Shown: one piece after another, positions 17,219 through 27,216 of the stretch | Layout: every line of letters begins with the position of its first letter | Numbering within the stretch: position 1 is the first letter of the stretch | Origin: Zobellia galactanivorans | GTDB lineage: Bacteria > Bacteroidota > Bacteroidia > Flavobacteriales > Flavobacteriaceae | DNA: 64,000 nt | Direction: 5' to 3' | Assembly (NCBI RefSeq): GCF_000973105.1 | Contig: NC_015844.1 | Span: 1,484,501-1,548,500 of the forward strand | The notes under the pieces: generated by a model | Seen by the model: only the letters and a program-made list of their open reading frames with translations | Databases searched by the model: none | Told to the model about the DNA's origin: nothing | Position numbers and translations under genes: made by a program

Positions 17219-20200
17219 ATGAAAAAAGCACTGGTTTTAATTTGGGTCGGGACGCTGTCCTTTTTTATACTTTCCTGCTCAGAAAAAAAGCAGGAACCCC
17301 CATTCCTATTTCAAAAACGTAAGAATTCCCAGACGGGAATCACCTTTAAAAACGCCCTCAAGAACACCCCCGAGCTTAACATACTTAACTATCTCTACTA
17401 TTACAACGGGGCTGGAATAGCGGCAGCGGATTTTAATAATGACGGAAGCGTAGACCTCTACTTTACGGCCAATGAGGCGGCAGACCATTTTTACCTGAAC
17501 CAGGGCGGCCTCAAATTCAAGGAAATAAGCCAAAAAGCGGGCATCAACAATACCGAGGGATGGACCACCGGAGTCACCCATGTCGACATCAACAATGACG
17601 GACTGCTAGACCTCTACATCTGTAAAGTCGGCAAGTACAAACATATGGAAGGCTCGAACCTGCTCTATGTAAACCAAGGTAATGACAAAGACGGAAACCC
17701 TGTTTTTAAGGAGGAAGCAAAGAAATACGGACTTGATTTCTCGGGATTTTCGACCCAAGCCGCATTTTTCGATTACGATCTTGATGGTGACCTAGACCTG
17801 TTTCTCCTCAACCACTCGGTACACCCCAACCGCACCTATGGCAAGGGAAGCAAAAGAAAAAAGACCGCCCCCTTATCCGGCGATCGACTTTACAAAAATG
17901 AAAACGGAAAATTTGTAGATGTTTCTTCCGAAGCCCATATTTTTCAAGGTGAAATCGGATACGGCCTTGGCCTTGGCATAAGCGACGTCAACAATGATGG
18001 CTATCCCGATGTATACGTAGGTAATGATTTTTTTGAGAACGACTACCTCTACATCAATCAAAAAGACGGCATTTTTAAAGAAATCATCTCTGAAAACGAC
18101 AAGAAGTTAGGGCATACCACCCACTTTTCAATGGGCAATGACCTGGCCGATATCAATAACGACGGTCTCACGGATATTGTTTCCCTAGATATGCTTCCCG
18201 AAAACCTGGAAACCTACAAAACATCAGGACTGGAATATCCCTATCCCACCTATCAAAACTACTTACGGAACGGTTATGCCCCCCAATACATGCAGAATAC
18301 CCTGCACCTCAACCTCGGCCACGGCAACTTTAGCGAAATAGCCCATTTAGCCGGTATTTCCGCTACCGAATGGTCATGGGGAGCCCTGCTGGCGGACTAT
18401 GATAACGACGGGCTAAAAGACCTTTTTGTTTCAAACGGAATCAAAGGGGCCACCAACGATATGGACTTCATCAACTTTATTGCCAACGACAATATTCAAA
18501 AACGTATTGAAGAAGGCATGACCGAAGAAGACATGGCCTTTATTGATGAAATGCCCCATAAAAAAGAACCGAATTACTTTTTCAGGAACAAAGGTGACCT
18601 GACTTTTGAAAACGTATCCAAAACATGGTCCGACCTAGAAAAAAGTTACAGCAACGGCAGTGTTTATGCCGACCTTGATAATGACGGCGACTTAGATATT
18701 GTAGTGAACAATGTCGACCAAGAGGCCTTTGTTCTGGAAAACACCAGCGAAACGACTGCGGAAAACCATTTTTTAAATATCGGTTTTAAAGGAGCCCCGA
18801 GCAACTTGTTCGGTATTGGGACAAAAGTCATCGCCTATAGCAAGAATAAGGCCATAAGCGCTGAAAATTTCGTCAGCAGGGGATACTTATCATCGGTACC
18901 GCCCCGACTGCATTTGGGCATAGGTAAAGATTCAGTTCTCGATTCGGTAAAAGTGATATGGCCGGGCGGAAAATTTCAAACCCTAAAAAACCTGCAGGCC
19001 GACCAAAAAATAGAACTGAGCATTTCAGAGGCCCGTGGAAATTATTACGAAACGCCTAAAACATCTGCGGCCACCTTACTACACAACAAAAACGACTTCC
19101 TTGGTTTCTACCATAAAGACAGCCCTACCCTTGAATTCAACCGAAGTCCCTTGGTTCCTTTTGCCAATACCAATGAAGGTCCCGAAATTTCAGTGGCCGA
19201 CATCAATGCAGATGGTCTCGACGATATTTTAATCGGTGGTGGAAAGGGCCAAGCTACGGCTTTGTTCGTGCAACGACCGAACGGTGTATTCAAAGAAGAG
19301 CAAACGGGGCTCTTTGAGGAAGACGCCATTAACGAAGACCTATCACAGCTCATTTTTGACGCCGACGGCGATGGCGACCAAGATCTCATCATTGTCAGTG
19401 GCGGTAACGAATTTCAATCGGGAAAGCCCCTACAGCCAAGGTTTTATCGAAACCACGAGGGGCAATTCAAAAAAGAAGACCAGCAGTTCTCCAATATTTC
19501 TCCCAATGCTTCAAAGGTAGGCTCCGTAGATTTTGACAATGACGGCGACCTCGACCTCATCATAGCCTCCGACCAGGTCCCGCACCAGTTCGGTACCACG
19601 CCTTCGCAATATATATTTGAAAACGATGGTTCAGGAAACTTTACCGACGTATCCGACACCTTCGGAAAGCCGTTTAAAGGCGTAGGCAACGTAAAAGATT
19701 TTATTTGGACGGATTTGGACGGAAATGGGTTTCAAGACCTTATAGCCGTAGGGCATTGGATGCCGGTCAGCATCTTTTACAATGATGGAAAAAGTTTACA
19801 GCCCCGGAAAGACCCTGCACTCAAAAACACCAATGGCTGGTGGAACGTAGTTGTGGCCGATGACTTTGACAATGACGGCGATATCGATTTTGTTGCAGGA
19901 AATTGGGGACTCAACAGCAAGTTCAGGGCATCTGCCACCGAAGCGATCACCCTTTACAATGCCGATTTTGACGAAAACGGAAACATAGACCCTATAGTCA
20001 CCTATTTTCATCACCACAAAGAAACCCCCTTTGCCTCAAAAGACGAACTCGTCAAACAATTGCCCTATTTGAACAAACGGTTTTTATCTTATAAAGACTT
20101 TGCCCAAGCTTCGGTTTTCGACCTCTTCTCAAAAGAGAAATTGATAAAATCTGACCAAAAAAAGGTATACGAATTACAAAGTTCGTTTTACGAAAACGAT

Positions 20201-20542
20201 GGAGTTGGCAATTTTAATATAAAAGCGCTCCCAACTATTGCACAAGCCTCCACAATTCATGATATTGCAGTAGATGACTTTGACAATGACGGCTTTAAAG
20301 ACCTATTAATTGTAGGCAACTCTACCGAAATAAGTACCCAACTAGGCCGAATGGATGCTTCCCACGGTATCATTTTACGCAACAATGGCAAGGGCGATTT
20401 CGAGTGGTCAGACGGCCAAGATTTCAATATTGAAGGGTCAGCAAGAAGCATTGCCAAAATTAGAATTAACAACCACCCGGTCTATATCGTTGGTATAAAC
20501 AACGATGTTCCGGTTTTCTTATCAAGAAAAAGCAACAACTAA
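17219..20542 (+). CDS. FG-GAP/VCBS-repeat lipoprotein with ASPIC/UnbV domain (first of three)
   Basis: 1107 residues from ATG 17219; the nine residues added by an earlier start precede the signal peptide and are unlikely. The lipobox is FFILSC. Residues about 55-480 hold repeated calcium-binding loops of the FG-GAP type (DFNNDGSVDLYF, DINNDGLLDLYI, DYDLDGDLDLFL, DVNNDGYPDVYV) forecasting a beta-propeller. An ASPIC/UnbV domain follows (SRGYLSSVPPRLHLGIG, then DSVKVIWPGG), and then a second propeller with the same loops to the C-terminus. This is the CRTAC1-like architecture of surface lipoproteins in Bacteroidota; the biochemical role is unknown, probably binding. One base separates its stop from the next gene's ATG. 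The best promoter candidate is a degenerate TATCTTGC at 17197. Confidence 0.9.
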   Translation: MKKALVLIWVGTLSFFILSCSEKKQEPPFLFQKRKNSQTGITFKNALKNTPELNILNYLYYYNGAGIAAADFNNDGSVDLYFTANEAADHFYLNQGGLKFKEISQKAGINNTEGWTTGVTHVDINNDGLLDLYICKVGKYKHMEGSNLLYVNQGNDKDGNPVFKEEAKKYGLDFSGFSTQAAFFDYDLDGDLDLFLLNHSVHPNRTYGKGSKRKKTAPLSGDRLYKNENGKFVDVSSEAHIFQGEIGYGLGLGISDVNNDGYPDVYVGNDFFENDYLYINQKDGIFKEIISENDKKLGHTTHFSMGNDLADINNDGLTDIVSLDMLPENLETYKTSGLEYPYPTYQNYLRNGYAPQYMQNTLHLNLGHGNFSEIAHLAGISATEWSWGALLADYDNDGLKDLFVSNGIKGATNDMDFINFIANDNIQKRIEEGMTEEDMAFIDEMPHKKEPNYFFRNKGDLTFENVSKTWSDLEKSYSNGSVYADLDNDGDLDIVVNNVDQEAFVLENTSETTAENHFLNIGFKGAPSNLFGIGTKVIAYSKNKAISAENFVSRGYLSSVPPRLHLGIGKDSVLDSVKVIWPGGKFQTLKNLQADQKIELSISEARGNYYETPKTSAATLLHNKNDFLGFYHKDSPTLEFNRSPLVPFANTNEGPEISVADINADGLDDILIGGGKGQATALFVQRPNGVFKEEQTGLFEEDAINEDLSQLIFDADGDGDQDLIIVSGGNEFQSGKPLQPRFYRNHEGQFKKEDQQFSNISPNASKVGSVDFDNDGDLDLIIASDQVPHQFGTTPSQYIFENDGSGNFTDVSDTFGKPFKGVGNVKDFIWTDLDGNGFQDLIAVGHWMPVSIFYNDGKSLQPRKDPALKNTNGWWNVVVADDFDNDGDIDFVAGNWGLNSKFRASATEAITLYNADFDENGNIDPIVTYFHHHKETPFASKDELVKQLPYLNKRFLSYKDFAQASVFDLFSKEKLIKSDQKKVYELQSSFYENDGVGNFNIKALPTIAQASTIHDIAVDDFDNDGFKDLLIVGNSTEISTQLGRMDASHGIILRNNGKGDFEWSDGQDFNIEGSARSIAKIRINNHPVYIVGINNDVPVFLSRKSNN

Positions 20543-20543
20543 T

Positions 20544-23500
20544 ATGCAATCAACAGTCAAAAAGGTTTTTTTTGCCCCGGTTCGGGCATTCCTTCCCGTG
20601 ATGATTCTTATGATTTCGTGCCATTCCGAAACTAAGGAAGAAGTTTCCAAAGAACCTAAAAAAGAAACGCTATTTAGCATGCTTCCTCCGGAAGAAACCG
20701 GTATAGATTTTATCAACTCGGTACAGAACCAAAAGAATTTCAACATATTCAAGTACCGTAATTTTTATAACGGTGGGGGCGTAGCCATAGGGGACATCAA
20801 CAATGATGGTCTAGCGGACATTTATCTTTCCGCCAATATGGGACCCAACAAACTCTACCTGAACAAAGGGGATTTTAAGTTTGAGGACATCTCCGAAAAA
20901 GCAGGCGTTACGGGCAATAAACCATGGTCTACCGGGGTCGTCATGGCCGATATCAATGCCGACGGACTCTTGGACATCTATGTTAGTAACGCCGGAAACA
21001 TGGAAGGCAACAACCATGACAACGACCTTTACATCAACAATGGCGACCTTACCTTTACCGAAAGGGCAAAAGAATTCAACCTTGCCGAGACCGGTTTCTC
21101 TACCCATGCCTCCTTTTTCGATTACGACAAAGATGGCGATCTCGATGCCTACATCTTGAACAACAGCAACATCCCGGTCAGTAGCTTGGGATACGCCGAA
21201 CAACGGAGCGTTAGGGCCCAAGATTGGGAGGGCGTTCCCCATATTTTTAGGGGCGTAGGCGATATACTTTTGCGAAACGACAACGGCAAATTCACCGATG
21301 TCAGTGAAGAGGCAGGTATCTATGGAAGTTTGATAGGCTTTGGCCTTGGGGTTATGGTCAGTGACATTAACGGCGACCTCTGGCCCGATATTTATGTTTC
21401 CAACGATTTTTATGAGCGCGATTACCTCTACATCAATCAAAAAGACGGTACTTTCAAAGAGGAAATAGAGGAATGGACCTCCCACCTATCACTTTCGGCC
21501 ATGGGTATAGATATGGCCGATATCAACAATGACGGTAATGCCGATATTTTCATTACCGATATGCTTCCCGAGGGCGACCAACGTGTAAAATCGGTAATGG
21601 AATTTGAAGGTTACAATGTTTTTAAGCTCAAACAAAGCAAAGATTTTTACCAACAGTACATTCAAAACACGCTACAACTCAACAACGGTAATGGTTCCTT
21701 CTCTGAAATCGCATACCATAGCGGTGTGGCAAAAACCGACTGGAGCTGGGCCGGTCTGTTATTCGACATGGACAATGACGGACTACGTGATATTTATATT
21801 ACCAACGGTATAAACCACGACCTTACCGACCTTGATTTCGTCGACTTCTTTGCCAATGAAATCATTCAAAAAATGGCCCTTACGGGTAAAAAGGAATCCA
21901 TTGATTCCATTATCAACAAAATGCCAGTGGTACCACAACCCAACTACGCCTACCGCAACAATGGCGATATCACTTTCGACAATGCCGCGGTGGACTGGGG
22001 GTTTGAAATACCCAGCCTCTCAAACGGGGCGGCTTATGGCGACCTTGACAATGACGGCGATCTAGACCTCGTGGTAAACAATGTAAACATGCAATCCTTC
22101 GTGTACAAAAACAAGACCAATGAACTTACCGACAACCATTACATCAAATTAAAGTTCATAGGAGAAGGAAAGAATCCGTTTGCCGTGGGTGCCAGCATCA
22201 AAATGTACTATAACGACCAAGTCGTGTTTCAAGAACTGATTCCTTCTCGGGGCTTTCAATCGTCGGTCGATTACATTATGGACATAGGCCTGGGCCAGAC
22301 CACCACTATCGATTCCCTTAGGGTGATTTGGCCCGATGACTATACCCAAAAGCTAGAAAAGGTTTCCGCCGATCAACTTTTGACCCTAAAACGGTCGGAT
22401 GCCACAGAAAAATACATCCCGAAAAAACCGTCCAATACCAAAACCTTACTCAAGGAAATAGAGGCTGGAAAATTAGTGGCCCATAAAGAGGACACCTATA
22501 CCGACTTCGATTACGAAAGCCTAATTTCCAAACTTGTTTCACAAGAAGGACCAGCCTTGGCCGTGGGTGATATAAACGGTGACGGCAACGAGGATATCTT
22601 TTTAGGAGGAGCCAGCGGCCATCCCGGAATAGTCTACGTCCATTCGGGCAATGGAAGGCTTTCGAAAAAAACATTGGATTTCGATATCGACCTAGAAGAT
22701 ACGGCAGCCGCATTCTTTGATGCCGACGGTGATGGAGACCAAGACCTGGTCGTAGGCACGGGAGGCAACCGGATCAACAAAGAAAACTCTTATAAACCCC
22801 GATTATATCTTAATGATGGCAGGGGGAACTTCAGTAAAACCACCGAAGACCTACCATCCGTATTCAAAAACATTTCGGTTATTTCCCCCTATGACTTCGA
22901 CCAAGACGGAGACATTGATTTGTTTGTCGGTTCCAGAAGCGTTGTGGGTACTTACGGCATAGACCCTGACCATCTGTTTTTAGAGAACAAAGGTGATGGA
23001 AAATTCGTCAATGCCACCGAAAAATTAGCCTACGACCTTAAAGATGCCGGTATGATAACCGGTGCCGTTTGGGCCGATATTGACGGTGATAACAAAAAAG
23101 ACCTACTGACCGTATCGGAATGGGGCCGACCGAATATCTACAAGAATTCGGGCAGACGCCTGAGCAGGCTACCGACCGACCTCGATAGCCTATTCGGCTG
23201 GTGGAACGCCATAGAAGCCGTCGACCTAGATAACGATGGCGACATGGACTTGGTATTGGGCAACCAAGGCACCAACGTACCTTACGAGGCTTCCGAAGAG
23301 CATCCTATGAAGCTATGGATCAACGATTATGACAACAACGGCACCTTGGAGCAGATCACTACCCGTGGATTTGACGGAAAAGATTATCCCATCCACCAGA
23401 AAAAAGAATTGACCGAGCAAATTGTATCGCTCAAAAAACAAAGCCTCAAAGCTTCCGAATACGCAAAAAAGACCATCGACGAACTCTTCCCCAAGGAAAT

Positions 23501-23903
23501 TTTCGACAGGAGTATCGTTAAGCAGGCCAATACCATGGCATCGGTAATCGCCATAAACGAGGGCGGTGGCAAGTTCACCATCAAGAAATTGCCCTCACGG
23601 GTGCAGCTCTCCTGCGTATGCGGCATCAGTTGTGCCGACATCGATAAAGACGGCAACCTAGACCTTATTATGGCCGGGAACAATTTTGAGTTCAAGCCAC
23701 AATACTCCCGTTTAGACGCTAGCTACGGCAATGTGCTCTTAGGTGACGGAAACCTAAACTTCAAATGGCAAGACTACAATACCAGTGGCTTTTTCATTAA
23801 AGAGGAAGTAAAACACCTGAAGCAGTTTAAGGACAAGAACGGCAAAAGCTACCTCATTGCCGCCATAAACAACGGCACACCAAAAATTTATGCGCTAGAT
23901 TAG
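20544..23903 (+). CDS. FG-GAP/VCBS-repeat lipoprotein with ASPIC/UnbV domain (second of three)
   Basis: 1119 residues from ATG 20544, one base after the preceding stop. The lipobox is LMISC (Cys about residue 26). The layout repeats that of the first protein: propeller one with DINNDGLADIYL, DINADGLLDIYV, DYDKDGDLDAYI and DINGDLWPDIYV; a central ASPIC/UnbV segment (PSRGFQSSVDYIMDIGLG, SLRVIWPDDY); propeller two with DINGDGNEDIFL, DADGDGDQDLVV, DFDQDGDIDLFV and DLDNDGDMDLVL. The three are clearly homologous but diverged, so an old tandem duplication. The aspartate-rich loops predict calcium binding outside the cell. Confidence 0.9.
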   Translation: MQSTVKKVFFAPVRAFLPVMILMISCHSETKEEVSKEPKKETLFSMLPPEETGIDFINSVQNQKNFNIFKYRNFYNGGGVAIGDINNDGLADIYLSANMGPNKLYLNKGDFKFEDISEKAGVTGNKPWSTGVVMADINADGLLDIYVSNAGNMEGNNHDNDLYINNGDLTFTERAKEFNLAETGFSTHASFFDYDKDGDLDAYILNNSNIPVSSLGYAEQRSVRAQDWEGVPHIFRGVGDILLRNDNGKFTDVSEEAGIYGSLIGFGLGVMVSDINGDLWPDIYVSNDFYERDYLYINQKDGTFKEEIEEWTSHLSLSAMGIDMADINNDGNADIFITDMLPEGDQRVKSVMEFEGYNVFKLKQSKDFYQQYIQNTLQLNNGNGSFSEIAYHSGVAKTDWSWAGLLFDMDNDGLRDIYITNGINHDLTDLDFVDFFANEIIQKMALTGKKESIDSIINKMPVVPQPNYAYRNNGDITFDNAAVDWGFEIPSLSNGAAYGDLDNDGDLDLVVNNVNMQSFVYKNKTNELTDNHYIKLKFIGEGKNPFAVGASIKMYYNDQVVFQELIPSRGFQSSVDYIMDIGLGQTTTIDSLRVIWPDDYTQKLEKVSADQLLTLKRSDATEKYIPKKPSNTKTLLKEIEAGKLVAHKEDTYTDFDYESLISKLVSQEGPALAVGDINGDGNEDIFLGGASGHPGIVYVHSGNGRLSKKTLDFDIDLEDTAAAFFDADGDGDQDLVVGTGGNRINKENSYKPRLYLNDGRGNFSKTTEDLPSVFKNISVISPYDFDQDGDIDLFVGSRSVVGTYGIDPDHLFLENKGDGKFVNATEKLAYDLKDAGMITGAVWADIDGDNKKDLLTVSEWGRPNIYKNSGRRLSRLPTDLDSLFGWWNAIEAVDLDNDGDMDLVLGNQGTNVPYEASEEHPMKLWINDYDNNGTLEQITTRGFDGKDYPIHQKKELTEQIVSLKKQSLKASEYAKKTIDELFPKEIFDRSIVKQANTMASVIAINEGGGKFTIKKLPSRVQLSCVCGISCADIDKDGNLDLIMAGNNFEFKPQYSRLDASYGNVLLGDGNLNFKWQDYNTSGFFIKEEVKHLKQFKDKNGKSYLIAAINNGTPKIYALD

Positions 23904-26900
23904 ATGTCATTACCAAAGCAAGAATCCACAAGAAAAACCTATAGTCCCGTGCATTTAAAGAACACGTATATTACGCTTTGCCTTGCCCTATCGACCCTTA
24001 CGGCTTGCGGTGACAAGCAGGGTTCGCTATTTCAGTTTCTTCCCGCATCGGAAACGGGCATTACCTTTGAGAATACCCTTACCGAGACCGACGACCTCAA
24101 TATTTTGGACTACCTCTACTTCTACAACGGGGGCGGTGTGGCCGTAGGTGATATTGATAACGACGGCCTAGCCGATATTTTCTTTTCGGGCAACCAAGTA
24201 AAGAACAAACTCTACCGAAACAAGGGCAACCTCCAATTTGAGGATATCAGTAAAAGTGCGGGCATTGAAGGCAACAGCACCTGGAACACCGGCTCGGTAA
24301 TGGGCGATGTAAACGGAGACGGGCTTTTGGATATTTACGTGTGTGCCGTTGTAGGCATCAACGGTTTCAACGGACATAACGAACTGTTCCTGAACAACGG
24401 TGACGGCACCTTTACCGAAAGCGCCGCCAAATACGGACTTGATTTCGACTCGTACAGCTCCAATGCGGCCTTTCTCGATTTTGACCTCGACGGCGATCTA
24501 GACATTTATCTCCTGAACCATGCGGTACATACCCAAGAATCTTTTGGCAAGGCAGATCTACGCCTAAAGCGGAACTACCAAACGGGGGACAAACTTCTTC
24601 GCAACGATGGAAACAAATTTGTAGATGTCAGTGAATCTGCCGGTATATACGGGGGCGTAAACGGTTACGGACTCGGATTGGCCATTTCAGATTTCAACCA
24701 AGACGGCTATCCCGACATTTATGTGGGCAACGATTTTCATGAAGACGATTACTACTATCTCAACAATGGGGATGGCACGTTTACCGAAAGCTCAAAGCAA
24801 TTTTTCGCACACACCTCGCGCTTTTCGATGGGTAACGATGTGGCCGACATCAACCATGATGGTTGGCCCGACCTTATTTCCCTAGATATGCTTCCGCAAG
24901 ACGAACATACGCTCAAATCTTCCGAGGGCGACGATAACGTACAGACTCAAAAATTACGCACCGAACGCTATGGATACGGGTATCAGTTCACCCGAAACAT
25001 GCTAAACATCAACCAACAAAACAGCAGCTTTCTAGAAACGGCCCTAATGAGCGGGGTAGCCGCCACGGACTGGAGCTGGAGCGCGCTTTTCGGCGACTAT
25101 GACCAAGATGGGGAACAAGACCTGTTTATCTCCAACGGGATACCCAAGCGCCCCAACGACCTAGACTTCATCAATTTTGTCAGCAGTGAACAAATCCGGA
25201 ACAAGATGAACAACACCAAGCTTATGGATCAGCAAGCCTTGGACAAAATGCCGGCCGGAAAAATTCACAATTACGTATTCAAAGGCTCCGACAACTTGAC
25301 CTTTAAAGACAAATCGGGCCAATGGATATCAAAAGATACCTTGGTCTCAGGCGCCACGGCCATGGGCGACCTTGACAACGACGGTGACCTCGACCTGATA
25401 ACCAACAACCTGAACGGCACCCCGGCACTCTACATTAACAAAACCGACCAAAATGCCAACTTTCTCAAAATAAGTTTAAAGTACGGACAGCACAATCACT
25501 TCGGTTTGGGAACCAAGGTTTTTTCATATACCCAAGGCCAATTACAATACAAAGAACTCTACACGGTGAGAGGATTTCAGGCGTCCTCGGAACCCATACT
25601 CCATTTCGGATATGGAAAGACTGAAAAAATAGATTCCCTACGAATAGTATGGCCCGATGGAAGCTATCAGACCCTGACCGACATTGCTACCAACCAAAGC
25701 TTGGAAATACGACCCGAAAACACCAAAAAGTTTAACTATTCCAATTTACGGCCACAGCAAGCGCCTCTTTTTGAAAAGGTCGAGAATAACCTGGGAATCG
25801 ATTTTCTGCATATTGAAGACAACTACACTGATTTTAATCGCCAAAAACTTATTCCCTACCAAATATCCGACCGTGGCCCCGCTACTGCCATTGGTGACCT
25901 GAACGGTGACGGAAAGAAGGATATTTTCTTCGGAGGCTCAAAATATATTCCTTCACAAGTCTTTGTACAAAACGATACCACATTTTCCCCTTGGCACATC
26001 AGTACTATTGCCAATGATTCTATCAAGGAAGATGTAGCGGCCGTAATCGGGGATTTTAATTCGGATGGAAAAAACGATTTGATCCTAGGCACCGGCGGAG
26101 GGGACTTTTACAATAAAATGAAGCCTTTGCTCAACTCGTATTACGTTCAAAACGACGCCGGTTTCAATGCCGCCAACCTACCGGAAAGCTTTCAAAACAC
26201 CTCTGTACTCGCCCCTTACGATATGGATGGCGATGGAGACCTTGACCTGTTCCTAGGAAGCCAAGCGATCTCGAACGACTTCGGAAAGGTTCCAGAGTCC
26301 GCCCTACTCTTAAACGACAATGGAAGCCTTATAGACCAAACCCCAGACGACCTTAAGAACATAGGGATGGTCACCAATGCCATTTGGCACGATTTTGATG
26401 CCGACGGTACCAAAGACCTGATTGTGGTAGGCGAATGGATGTCCCCTACTTTTTTCAAGAATACCAAAGGACAACTTACCAAGATCGATGTGGTTCAAAA
26501 AAACCTGAGCGGTCTCTGGCAAAGTATCGTCCCTTTTGATATTGATAACGATGGAGATACCGATTACCTGCTCGGCAACTGGGGAAGCAACACCAAGTTC
26601 AAGGCCTCGGCAGAACACCCGATGAAAATGTACTATGGCGATTTCGACAAGAACAGACAGACCGAAACCATCACGACCATAGAAAAAGATGGAAAATATT
26701 ATCCTTTGGAAGGCTTAGACGGACTTTCATCCCAGTTGGTTTCCCTTAAAAAGAAATTCAACACCTATAAGTCCTTCGCAGGTTCCCCCATTGAATCGAT
26801 CCTTGATAAGGAAGCCCTAAAAAATGCAAAAATACTGGAAGTACATGAGCTACGTTCCGGCTTCCTAAAAAACGAAAACGGACGATTTAGTTTTGTCCCT

Positions 26901-27209
26901 TTTCCGAACGAACTACAAGTTTCTCCCCTTATGGCCATGCTTCGCCATGATTTTGACGGGGACGGAAAAGAAGAAGTGCTGGCGGCCGGAAACTATTTTG
27001 GCGTTAAACCCTATCATGGAAGGTTTGATTCTTTTGGCGGCGCCTTGATAAAAGGGGAAAATAATGTAATTTTAAGCGCCCGGATCGGTTTAGACCTTAG
27101 CCAAAAATCTGTTAGACATTTAAACCTTTTACCTATAAACGGAGAAAATTATCTCTTGATTACCCTAAATAATTCCAACGCGCAGATTTATCGGCTAAAA
27201 AGAAAATAA
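23904..27209 (+). CDS. FG-GAP/VCBS-repeat lipoprotein with ASPIC/UnbV domain (third of three)
   Basis: 1101 residues; the ATG directly abuts the stop of the second copy, so translation is coupled. A longer n-region precedes the lipobox (LSTLTAC, Cys about residue 35). Propeller one carries DIDNDGLADIFF, DVNGDGLLDIYV, DFDLDGDLDIYL and DFNQDGYPDIYV; the ASPIC/UnbV part has TVRGFQASSEPILHFGYG and SLRIVWPDGS; propeller two has DLNGDGKKDIFF, DFNSDGKNDLIL and DMDGDGDLDLFL. The haloperoxidase gene begins 7 bases after the stop, so the trio and the enzyme are one transcript. The three could form a surface complex with it. Confidence 0.9.
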   Translation: MSLPKQESTRKTYSPVHLKNTYITLCLALSTLTACGDKQGSLFQFLPASETGITFENTLTETDDLNILDYLYFYNGGGVAVGDIDNDGLADIFFSGNQVKNKLYRNKGNLQFEDISKSAGIEGNSTWNTGSVMGDVNGDGLLDIYVCAVVGINGFNGHNELFLNNGDGTFTESAAKYGLDFDSYSSNAAFLDFDLDGDLDIYLLNHAVHTQESFGKADLRLKRNYQTGDKLLRNDGNKFVDVSESAGIYGGVNGYGLGLAISDFNQDGYPDIYVGNDFHEDDYYYLNNGDGTFTESSKQFFAHTSRFSMGNDVADINHDGWPDLISLDMLPQDEHTLKSSEGDDNVQTQKLRTERYGYGYQFTRNMLNINQQNSSFLETALMSGVAATDWSWSALFGDYDQDGEQDLFISNGIPKRPNDLDFINFVSSEQIRNKMNNTKLMDQQALDKMPAGKIHNYVFKGSDNLTFKDKSGQWISKDTLVSGATAMGDLDNDGDLDLITNNLNGTPALYINKTDQNANFLKISLKYGQHNHFGLGTKVFSYTQGQLQYKELYTVRGFQASSEPILHFGYGKTEKIDSLRIVWPDGSYQTLTDIATNQSLEIRPENTKKFNYSNLRPQQAPLFEKVENNLGIDFLHIEDNYTDFNRQKLIPYQISDRGPATAIGDLNGDGKKDIFFGGSKYIPSQVFVQNDTTFSPWHISTIANDSIKEDVAAVIGDFNSDGKNDLILGTGGGDFYNKMKPLLNSYYVQNDAGFNAANLPESFQNTSVLAPYDMDGDGDLDLFLGSQAISNDFGKVPESALLLNDNGSLIDQTPDDLKNIGMVTNAIWHDFDADGTKDLIVVGEWMSPTFFKNTKGQLTKIDVVQKNLSGLWQSIVPFDIDNDGDTDYLLGNWGSNTKFKASAEHPMKMYYGDFDKNRQTETITTIEKDGKYYPLEGLDGLSSQLVSLKKKFNTYKSFAGSPIESILDKEALKNAKILEVHELRSGFLKNENGRFSFVPFPNELQVSPLMAMLRHDFDGDGKEEVLAAGNYFGVKPYHGRFDSFGGALIKGENNVILSARIGLDLSQKSVRHLNLLPINGENYLLITLNNSNAQIYRLKRK

Positions 27210-27216
27210 AAGATCA

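Noticed and set aside
17219-27209. Numerous long antisense frames under the FG-GAP genes
   Set aside because: They arise from repetitive Asp/Asn/Gly codons of the sense strand read in reverse and have no domain features.
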